Assembly (NCBI GenBank): GCA_036557665.1 | Contig: DATBHG010000007.1 | Span: 1 to 64,000, forward strand | Source of the DNA: VAZQ01 sp036557665 | GTDB taxonomy: Bacteria; Pseudomonadota; Alphaproteobacteria; Rhizobiales; Xanthobacteraceae | Reading direction: 5' to 3' | Length of the DNA: 64,000 nucleotides | In this document: positions 8,488-15,102 of the stretch, in pieces | How the letters are laid out: every line of letters begins with the position of its first letter | Numbering within the stretch: the first letter of the stretch is position 1 | Translations under genes and position numbers: made by a program | Notes under the pieces: generated by a model | What the model saw: the letters and a program-made list of their open reading frames with translations, nothing else | Database searches by the model: none | What the model was told of the DNA's origin: nothing

Positions 8488-9555
8488 ATGCGCGGCAATC
8501 TGCGATTGCCAGCCCGACTCGCTGCGGCCGTTACCGGCCTTACACTGGTTGCCGGCCTGCACAAGACGCCAGCTCACGCGGACAGTCTCGACGACCTCTA
8601 CGCCCTCGCCAAGCAGGAAAGGACCCTGGTGATGTGGGCAGCGGGGCCGAGCGCCGGCTACGAAAGCGCTGCGCGATCCTTTGAGCAGCGATTCCCAGGA
8701 ATTACCGTGTCACTGAAGGGCGGCTTCAGCAATGTGCTCAATGCGCAGATCGAGGAGCAGCTGAACACCAACAAGTTGGAGTCCGATATCGTAGTGCTTC
8801 AAACCATTCAGGATCTCGTGGGTTGGAATGCGCGCGGATTGTTGCTGCATTTCAAGCCTGATGAATTTGACCGAGTCCGCGTGAGCATGCGCGACCGGGA
8901 CGGCGCCTGGATCGCGCTGAGTACGAATCCGATTTTCTACGCGTACAACACGGATAAGCTGCGTTTGGAGGACATACCCACATCCGCCATCGATTTTTTG
9001 AAGACCCGCTTCAAGGGCAAGCTCATCAGCGCCTATCCGGCGGACGATGATGCGACTCTGTACGCATTCAACACCATCGTCCGGAAATACGGCTGGGGCT
9101 ACATGGACCAGTACCGGGCGCAGATGCCCAGATACATCCAGGGCCATCTTGGGGTGGCGCGCAGCCTGGCGTCAGGCGAAAGCTGGGCCACCTTCGACGC
9201 CACCGTAAGCACCATGCTGAGCGTTCGGCGCGAGGGGGGAAAGGTCGAGCTGACGGGTCCGAAGGACGATCTCGTGCCGGTATTCTTCGCCGCGGAAGCG
9301 ATACTCAAGAACGCGCCGCACCCCAATGCGGCGAAGCTCTATGTCACCTGGTTCCTTTCACGGCAATGGCAAAGTCAGTTGGGGGTCTACTCATCACGCC
9401 AAGACGTACCCGCACCCGCCGGATTGCCGCGGCTAATGGACTACCGGCTCGATGACCACTATTTGGAGTTTCTCACGAATGAAAATCTGCCTGAGCTGCG
9501 CAGGCGATTCGAGACCTATACGGGGCCTGTGACCAATGTCGGAGACGTGCGATAG
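8488..9555 (+). CDS. Periplasmic solute-binding protein, iron/AfuA-like
   Basis: Extracellular solute-binding protein of the ABC importer type (SBP_bac_6/AfuA class). The ATG at 8488 has a strong GGTGGAGG site 5 nt upstream and begins a signal peptide (MRGNLRLPARLAAAVTGLTLVAGL, cleaved after HA). The frame runs open to 8203, overlapping the previous gene, but those residues lack family character. Typical family segments include SDIVVLQTIQDLVGW and FYAYNTDKLR. No permease or ATPase gene is adjacent, so it either serves a distant transporter or works as a sensor. The ligand cannot be assigned with confidence. Confidence 0.85.
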   Translation: MRGNLRLPARLAAAVTGLTLVAGLHKTPAHADSLDDLYALAKQERTLVMWAAGPSAGYESAARSFEQRFPGITVSLKGGFSNVLNAQIEEQLNTNKLESDIVVLQTIQDLVGWNARGLLLHFKPDEFDRVRVSMRDRDGAWIALSTNPIFYAYNTDKLRLEDIPTSAIDFLKTRFKGKLISAYPADDDATLYAFNTIVRKYGWGYMDQYRAQMPRYIQGHLGVARSLASGESWATFDATVSTMLSVRREGGKVELTGPKDDLVPVFFAAEAILKNAPHPNAAKLYVTWFLSRQWQSQLGVYSSRQDVPAPAGLPRLMDYRLDDHYLEFLTNENLPELRRRFETYTGPVTNVGDVR

Positions 9556-10059
9556 AGGAGAACGGGTTCTCCCTCGGACGACGCTAGCGCTGCCGGGCGA
9601 CATCCTCGATTGAGGTGCCGCGGCCTTTGGGCAGCTCAATTCCGACGAGGCCATTTCATATTGCGGCCTCACCGGCTCCTTCCATTCGTCCAAACTTATC
9701 GCCAGTAAAAGCCTGGGCGGTCGTTCGGGGGGAGTCGGCGATGTACATCTTGTCATGCGTCCTGAGGCTTGTACGCAGTCTGGTGACCCGATACCGGCCG
9801 GAGCTGCATTACATGCGCGGCCCCGGGCCTAAATGGAGCGAGCGGCACGGCCACATCGGGCAGTAGCGACGAGGAGCTGCGGCTGGGCGCGCTCCTCTCG
9901 CGCCGGAATTAACTAAACGCCGTCATGCCGGCGGCCATGGCTATCTCAAAGCAGACCGCAGGCTTGCGGCAGCAATGTGCCAGCTCCCGCCTCGCCCGCA
10001 TTGGCCTACGGCGCCGATTGCGCGCAGATTAACTGTGAACCATTTATGCCGTAATCGGC
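9556..10059. other. Intergenic, no convincing gene
   Basis: About 500 bp. Right after the binding-protein stop there is a small hairpin (GGAGAAC-GG-GTTCTCC, about 9557-9572) with no T-run. A frame of 83 codons at 9615-9866 has no ribosome site or recognisable product. The region presumably carries the promoter of the DUF2778 gene. Confidence 0.5.
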
Positions 10060-11202
10060 GTGTTTCCTTACGCGCACGTCGGGGGACGGACGTTGCCGTT
10101 GGACGTTGCGCCAGAGGCGACGTGGCGTAAAAGTGGGGACGTATTGATCAAGTTGGGGGTCCGCGCGATTCCGTTTGGAATCGTTGCGATGTTCTTAACA
10201 TTCGTCTTTGAATCGGCGGGAACGCAGGCAGGTCCGGCAGATATCGGAGCGCCCGGCTCGGGCATTTCCGTCTTCGGGACCATACACCCTGACATTTTCC
10301 GTTTGCGCGAGCCGCTGGGGACATGGCGCCCAGCCGATCGGGTACAGCTGGCAAGCTTGGCGCCGCAGGTCGCATCCGATGCGCCAGCCGAACGCTCCGA
10401 GACCCTGGCGGAAACCTCCGGGCTCGCGTGCGGGAGCGCGTCCTTGGACCAGCGTTTCGGCGCTTTCGACGCTGGTCTGGAATCATCCGAGAACCGCACC
10501 GCATCGAGCAGCGATTGTCGGGCGTCCTTCGACGAGAGGTTCAGATCGGCAATGCCCCTGCTGGCGAGCCGCATGGCATCGCCGGACCGGAATGTCGAGA
10601 GGGCCGATGTCCCGAAGCCGATCGTTTCCATAGCGCGTGCTCCGGCGGCGCCGGCGCGCAAAATCGCTCCGCTCCCAGGTGATGATGGCCACACCGCGAT
10701 CTACGATATCACGGCACATACCGTGTATCTGCCGAGCGGCCGGCGGCTCGAGGCGCATTCTGGCCTCGGCGGGCTCATGGACAATCCGCGCCATGTCCAG
10801 CTGAGGATGCGGGGCGCAACCCCTCCGAATGTGTACAACCTCCGTATGCGCGAGCAAATCTTTCACGGGGTTCGCGCAATCCGTCTCAACCCCGTCGATG
10901 ATGGCAGGATGTACGGCCGCGGAGGCATTCTTGCCCACACCTATATGCTGGGCCCCAGCGGTCAGTCGAACGGGTGTGTGGCCTTCCGGAATTATCCCGA
11001 GTTCCTTGATGCCTTTCGCAAAGGCGAAATCAGCCGCCTTGCCGTCGTGGACCGTCTTGAAAGCCCGCCGCCCGGCAAGCTCGCGGCGGGGCAGTTGCCG
11101 GAGCGTGTAAGAGAGCTGATGAAGGCTACGGATAACAGCCGGCAGTACGCCGCCGCCGGCGATCAGCACAGCAGCCGGAATCGGGAAGCACTGGCGCAAT
11201 AA
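10060..11202 (+). CDS. DUF2778 protein, L,D-transpeptidase-like, membrane anchored
   Basis: About 380 aa, beginning at GTG 10060 (weakly supported start). A hydrophobic segment (AIPFGIVAMFLTFVFESAG) is an anchor or signal, followed by about 150 poorly conserved residues and then the C-terminal DUF2778 domain: TAIYDITAHTVYLPSG, LMDNPRHVQ, NVYNLRMRE, and the catalytic-looking block LGPSGQSNGCVAF with the SxGC-type Cys. This domain is related to YkuD L,D-transpeptidases and to the Tlde1 type VI effectors, and is common in rhizobial genomes. No type VI genes or immunity partner are visible here, so a housekeeping or stress role in peptidoglycan is more likely than toxin function. Confidence 0.82.
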   Translation: MFPYAHVGGRTLPLDVAPEATWRKSGDVLIKLGVRAIPFGIVAMFLTFVFESAGTQAGPADIGAPGSGISVFGTIHPDIFRLREPLGTWRPADRVQLASLAPQVASDAPAERSETLAETSGLACGSASLDQRFGAFDAGLESSENRTASSSDCRASFDERFRSAMPLLASRMASPDRNVERADVPKPIVSIARAPAAPARKIAPLPGDDGHTAIYDITAHTVYLPSGRRLEAHSGLGGLMDNPRHVQLRMRGATPPNVYNLRMREQIFHGVRAIRLNPVDDGRMYGRGGILAHTYMLGPSGQSNGCVAFRNYPEFLDAFRKGEISRLAVVDRLESPPPGKLAAGQLPERVRELMKATDNSRQYAAAGDQHSSRNREALAQ

Positions 11203-11350
11203 ACGCGCTCCTCCTCGATCGCCTTGGTGTTTGCCGAGCGTCGCCCCGAGCAGCCGCCTGAAGGGTGCCGCTCGCCGGCTGGCCGCGTAGCCGGGACGAT
11301 CTCCGAGCCCCGGCGATGCATTCGGCTATCAGCTGGAAGCTACCCGCCCA

Positions 11351-11368
11351 GTGTGACCCCCGTCACAC
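11351..11368 (+). promoter_or_regulatory. Perfect CRP-type palindrome in a class II position
   Basis: The sequence GTGTGAC-CCCC-GTCACAC contains TGTGA-N6-TCACA (11352-11367), both half-sites of the CRP/Vfr-type consensus exactly. Its centre is 11359.5; a start site at 11401 would put it at -41.5, and the hexamer TAGGCT at 11389-11394 would then fall exactly at -12 to -7. It lies upstream of the Cys-rich protein gene (ATG 11446) and of the CRP-like regulator gene at 11842, which suggests autoregulation. The match is seen directly; promoter geometry is inference. Confidence 0.65.
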
Positions 11369-11445
11369 AGCAAAAGCGCGACAGGCTCTAGGCTTGCGTA
11401 CTCACAGACGTCACGGCTGGGAGATAACAGGCAAGGAGGATGATC

Positions 11446-11724
11446 ATGTCACGCCTGGGCATCCATGCTCTCCTTGTGCTTGCAGGCGCAAGTCTGGTTG
11501 TTTCATGCAGCATCACTGCCGCGGCAGCGGCAATGGACACTTGCGGTAAAAGGTACCGGAGCTGCAATGTCGGCTGCAACCAATCAGTCCCCGCAGGCAG
11601 CACGTTAGGGGTGTGCAAAAGGCATTGCGATCTGCAGCTTATAGCGTGTGACACGGAGCCGGCGGCCCCGCTCATGCAGGCCCGCGAGGTGCCGATCCGG
11701 CGGCTGCCCTCGAATGAGGAATGA
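11446..11724 (+). CDS. Small Cys-rich secreted protein
   Basis: About 92 aa. ATG 11446 is chosen because AAGGAGG (11433-11439) lies 6 nt upstream; the in-frame ATG at 11440 touches that site. It has a signal peptide (IHALLVLAGASLVVSCSITAAAAA), cleaved after AAA or possibly at the VVSC lipobox-like site. The mature part has six Cys in pairs (DTCGKRYRSCNVGCN, GVCKRHCDL, IACD), suggesting disulfides or metal binding. It follows the CRP palindrome by about 80 bp and precedes the regulator gene by 117 bp, so it may be a direct target and possibly co-transcribed. Function is unknown. Confidence 0.7.
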   Translation: MSRLGIHALLVLAGASLVVSCSITAAAAAMDTCGKRYRSCNVGCNQSVPAGSTLGVCKRHCDLQLIACDTEPAAPLMQAREVPIRRLPSNEE

Positions 11725-11841
11725 TCGCAGCTTTCCGCATTCCGCGGGTACTTGGTTTGGGACATGATGGCGCAAGAGATGCTAGACTGAATGCCGCGGC
11801 GCCACAGGATGGCTCGTGGCCGCCATTGAAGCGATGGTGTA

Positions 11842-12534
11842 ATGGCCAAGCCCAACGTCCCCGCGAGCGATCTCGGCAATATTCTGGACGCGCTGCCCAG
11901 CGAGCTGGCGCGCGGACTCTTCGCGCAGGGGCGCCCCTTGTCGCTTGATGCCGATCAGACATTGTTCCTGGCCGGGGACGAAGGGGACGGATGCTACCGG
12001 GTCGAGGAAGGTCTGCTCAAAGCGAGTGTTGCCGCGCCGAACGGTGGCGAGCGCATACTTGCCATTCTTGGACCGGGCTCCGTGGTAGGAGAATTGTCCA
12101 TGATCGACGGCGCGCCGCGTTCCGCTTCGGTTACAGCGCTCCGCGATTCCAAGTTGTGTTACCTGAGCAAATCCGATTTTGAGGCCATCGGCAAAACCAG
12201 ACCGGATATCTATCGGCATGTGATGAAGGTATTGGCGCGCCGTCTGCGGGACACCAATAGCGCACTCGCAGCCTCGAGCTTCCTGTCCGTGAAAGGGCGT
12301 GTGGCTCGCGCACTGCTGAGCCTGGCGGAAGCCTTCGGCAAGGACGTTGGAAGCGGGCGCATTCTCATCCGACAGAAGGTCAACCAAAGCGATCTGGCGG
12401 CAATGGCCGGCATAGCTCGCGAGAACGTGAGTCGCGTGCTCAAGGACTGGAGCGAGCATGGGATGGTGAGCCGGCTTGCGGGCTACTATTGCCTCGAGAA
12501 GAAGGATGCGATCCGGCGCGAGGCCGAGCCGTGA
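11842..12534 (+). CDS. CRP/FNR-family transcription regulator with cyclic-nucleotide pocket
   Basis: 230 aa with an N-terminal cyclic-nucleotide-binding fold and C-terminal winged helix-turn-helix. The phosphate-binding cassette is intact: G83-E84-L85 ... R93-S94-A95 (GELSMIDGAPRSA), matching the cAMP contacts of CRP, and there are no FNR-type Cys clusters. The recognition helix is IARENVSRVLKDW, the Crp arrangement. It converges with the cyclase-containing operon (3 bp between stop codons) and lies downstream of a perfect CRP-type palindrome at 11352-11367. Cyclic-nucleotide control is therefore likely but not proven by sequence. Confidence 0.9.
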   Translation: MAKPNVPASDLGNILDALPSELARGLFAQGRPLSLDADQTLFLAGDEGDGCYRVEEGLLKASVAAPNGGERILAILGPGSVVGELSMIDGAPRSASVTALRDSKLCYLSKSDFEAIGKTRPDIYRHVMKVLARRLRDTNSALAASSFLSVKGRVARALLSLAEAFGKDVGSGRILIRQKVNQSDLAAMAGIARENVSRVLKDWSEHGMVSRLAGYYCLEKKDAIRREAEP

Positions 12535-12537
12535 GCT

Positions 12538-13428
12538 TCACTGCTTTGACCACCTCGCGTCAGCGGGGACGGTGCGAACACGGTCGCCGTCGCGAAAGAA
12601 TGCTCCGGCGCGGGCGATGACCGTCTCGCCTTCATTGACGCCTTCGCGTATCTCGGCCCGTCCTGCGATAACGAGACCAACGTTCACGCGGCGCGTCTCT
12701 ACGCGATTATCGCGGACGACCTGCACCACCGTCCCGCCGGCCCCATACAGCACCGCCGACAACGGCACGGCCGGCCCACAGCGCTGACCGAGCTCTATGA
12801 TTGCGCGACCAAAGGCCCCGACGCGCAGGCGCTTGTCGTTCTCGATTGAGAGCCGAACCTGACCCAGTTGCGTGGTCGGGTTGATGGCCGCTGAAATCAG
12901 CCGAACCTTGCCGGACAATTGCGCGACCCCGATCACTTCGATCTTTGCCGCTTGGTTGGGTGCAAGAGTTTGGAGGGTCTTGGCAGGCGTCTCGGCCACG
13001 AGCTCCATCTCACTGCCTTCTGCGATTTGAAACAGAGGCATGCCCTCCGCGGAGGCCATTGCCCCTACGACCGCCGAGCTGGACGTCACGAGCCCTGCAG
13101 CAGGAGCCTGCAGCTCCACGGTGCCGCCAGGCTGTCCTTCGGGTGGATTGAGTCGGGCCAACGCCTGCCCCGAACGGACCGCGCTCCCGACCTGGACGTT
13201 GATCTGCGAAATCTGCAAGCCTTCGCGATCCGGCCGTACCAATATCTCCTTCCTCGGTGCGATTACGCCTGTCACCGAGATCGTGTTCTCGAAGCAGATG
13301 TTCCTGGCCGTTGCGACCGTGACCGCCCGGTCGGATGAATCGGTGGAGTCGGCTTCGGCCATTCGCAGCGGCAAGATCAGTGTGATCAGCGCATGTGCAG
13401 CAGCTGCTGCAACAACCCAGGTCTTCAC
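12538..13428 (-). CDS. RND-type periplasmic adaptor (HlyD/AcrA family), copy 1
   Basis: 296 aa exported adaptor with signal peptide (VVAAAAAHALITLILPLRMAEA), first lipoyl half (SVTGVIAPRKEILVRPD, VQVGSAVRSGQALARL), second half (ELQAPAAGLVTSSSAVVGA), beta-barrel and membrane-proximal domain. There is almost no coiled-coil hairpin between the lipoyl halves, so it is a short-type adaptor. It is clearly paralogous to the adaptor at 17456-18382 (shared APAAG, LSGKVRL, TQLG, SAVLY, RDGD blocks). It is last in the signalling operon. No pump gene is in the operon; the nearest RND pump is at 26420-29803. Confidence 0.82.
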   Translation of the reverse strand: MKTWVVAAAAAHALITLILPLRMAEADSTDSSDRAVTVATARNICFENTISVTGVIAPRKEILVRPDREGLQISQINVQVGSAVRSGQALARLNPPEGQPGGTVELQAPAAGLVTSSSAVVGAMASAEGMPLFQIAEGSEMELVAETPAKTLQTLAPNQAAKIEVIGVAQLSGKVRLISAAINPTTQLGQVRLSIENDKRLRVGAFGRAIIELGQRCGPAVPLSAVLYGAGGTVVQVVRDNRVETRRVNVGLVIAGRAEIREGVNEGETVIARAGAFFRDGDRVRTVPADARWSKQ

Positions 13429-13511
13429 GTTTCCCCCATTTCCGCTCGTCGCGATCGGCAGCCTCCGCCGCGGCAGGGGCCGCGGCTCATGCAGGATTCA
13501 AGGGATGTTTA

Positions 13512-14717
13512 TCATTGCGCCGCCTGCGAGGAAGCCCGTTGGGATAGGCCCACCGAGAGTGCCGCAAAATGCGGCGGTTCGCCGCGCCAGCGCAGGACGT
13601 CGTAGGCAGGCATCGGGCGGTTGAAGCCCTTGAGAGTGAGCTCGCCTATTGGAACCGCTTCAACCGAGTCTTCGACCGAGCTGAACGCGCGTTGACTTAT
13701 CACGATCTGTCCGGGCTGCGCCTCGTCGCATAGCCGGGAAGCCAGATTGATCACGCTGCCGATGGCCGTGTATTCGCGCCGATGCTCGAAACCAATTTGT
13801 CCAAGGGTCGCATAGCCTGAGGCGATGCCGATGCCGAAACCAAGGACGTGCCCCTTGCGGCGCCACTCCTTCGACAGCCGCTCGACGACCGCCCGCATGT
13901 CGAGGGCGAGGCCCACCGCGCGCTCGGTATGATCGGCGCAGGGAATCGGATCGTTGAAGAGGATCATGATTCCATCCCCCAGGAACCGCTCCAGGGTGCC
14001 TTCATAGCGAAAAATGAGCTCACCGACGCCCTCATGATACTCGCGCAGGACCGCCATGACCTCTTCCGGCTCAGTGCTCTCGGTAAAAGCGGTGAAACCA
14101 CGCAGATCGCAGAACACCACGGTAATATCGCGCCGGTGGCTGCTCAGCTGCGCTTCGGGCGCATCCGAGGACGCAATCATCTTGGCAACTTGCGGCGCGA
14201 GGAAACGCTGCAGGCGGCTCATGCGCTCGATCTCGTGGAGCTGATCCGCGACTCGTTGCTCTAACGACTGATTCCAGCTCGACAGCTGGTCCGTCTGCTC
14301 CTGCAGCTGAGCAGCCTGGGCTTGTACCTTGTCGTGCAGCTCCTTTATACGCAGCAACGACCTGACACGAGCGACCAGGGCGGACTGTTCCACCGGTTTG
14401 GTCAGATAATCGTCGCCGCCGGCCTCGAGGCCGGCTACCACATCCCGCGTATCCGCCTTCGCAGTGACCAGTATGACCGGAATAAAGCGGAGCTGATTGT
14501 CCTGCTTCAGCTGCTTCACAACGGAAATGCCGTCGAGCTTCGGCATCATCACATCAAGCAATACGAGGTCGGGCTCGAATTCACGCGTCTTGGCCAGCGC
14601 ATCCTCGCCGTCGACTGCGGTGATCAGCTCATACCCCTGCGCGTTGAGCCGCACCCGCAGCACTTCCAGGTTCGTAGGATTGTCGTCGACAATCAAAATT
14701 CGAGGCGGTGTCCGCAA
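13512..14717 (-). CDS. Response regulator with class III adenylate/guanylate cyclase output
   Basis: 401 aa: receiver domain (about 1-125, phospho-acceptor Asp55 in LLDVMMP), coiled-coil linker (about 130-180), then a class III cyclase domain. Both metal Asp are present (VFCDLRGFT and FLGDGIMILF), as are the transition-state Asn and Arg (VINLASR). The base-specifying Lys is replaced by Arg (ERFLGD) and the partner Asp by Thr (EYTAIG); the Thr is characteristic of class IIIb cyclases. Activity is therefore expected, but substrate choice (ATP or GTP) is not certain. It is encoded with its likely kinase and opposite a CRP-like regulator. Class IIIb enzymes are often bicarbonate-responsive. Confidence 0.92.
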   Translation of the reverse strand: MRTPPRILIVDDNPTNLEVLRVRLNAQGYELITAVDGEDALAKTREFEPDLVLLDVMMPKLDGISVVKQLKQDNQLRFIPVILVTAKADTRDVVAGLEAGGDDYLTKPVEQSALVARVRSLLRIKELHDKVQAQAAQLQEQTDQLSSWNQSLEQRVADQLHEIERMSRLQRFLAPQVAKMIASSDAPEAQLSSHRRDITVVFCDLRGFTAFTESTEPEEVMAVLREYHEGVGELIFRYEGTLERFLGDGIMILFNDPIPCADHTERAVGLALDMRAVVERLSKEWRRKGHVLGFGIGIASGYATLGQIGFEHRREYTAIGSVINLASRLCDEAQPGQIVISQRAFSSVEDSVEAVPIGELTLKGFNRPMPAYDVLRWRGEPPHFAALSVGLSQRASSQAAQ

Positions 14718-14736
14718 TCCACAAGCCTTTCCGCCG

Positions 14737-15102
14737 CTACGTCAGGAATTCACGAACCTTGGCGAGGATCACGCGGGGACTGAACGGTTTTGCGACATAC
14801 CCGTCACACCCTGCGGCACGTGCCTTGGCCTCGTCGCCGGACAGAGCATACGAGGTGACGGCGATAATCGGGATTTCCCGCAGCGCCGGATTGGATTTGA
14901 TCCGGCGAGTAGCCTCATATCCATCGACGATTGGCAGCTGAATGTCCATGAGAATAAGGTCGGGTTTGCCTTCCGCGGCCATGGCCACGCCCTTTTCCCC
15001 ATCGTTCGCCTCGATTACTTCGAACCCCGAGCGAGTCAGCAGGTCATTGAGAATTTTCCTGTTGTTCTCGGTATCCTCGATCACGAGAATGCGTTTGCTC
15101 AT
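14737..15102 (-). CDS. Single-domain response regulator, DivK-like
   Basis: 121 aa receiver only. The acidic pocket is ED at 9-10, the phospho-acceptor is Asp53 (ILMDIQLPIVDGYEATR), with Thr in AVTSYAL and Lys in YVAKPF. The start overlaps the kinase stop by 4 bp (ATGA), so the two are translationally coupled. With no output domain it should act as a phospho-relay or an allosteric signal. The sequence resembles DivK and other relay receivers of alphaproteobacteria, but it is next to its own kinase, so it is not assumed to be the cell-cycle DivK. Confidence 0.92.
   Translation of the reverse strand: MSKRILVIEDTENNRKILNDLLTRSGFEVIEANDGEKGVAMAAEGKPDLILMDIQLPIVDGYEATRRIKSNPALREIPIIAVTSYALSGDEAKARAAGCDGYVAKPFSPRVILAKVREFLT

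Noticed and set aside
9615..9866. 83-codon plus-strand frame
   Set aside because: No ribosome site, no recognisable features, atypical composition.
10060..11202. Type VI secretion effector (DUF2778/Tlde1)
   Set aside because: No type VI genes or immunity gene are nearby, the N-terminus is a membrane or signal segment, and the domain is common as a chromosomal gene in rhizobia.
14418..14435. Perfect 18-bp palindrome GCCGGCCTCGAGGCCGGC
   Set aside because: It lies inside the response regulator-cyclase gene and simply encodes AGLEAG with GC-rich codons.
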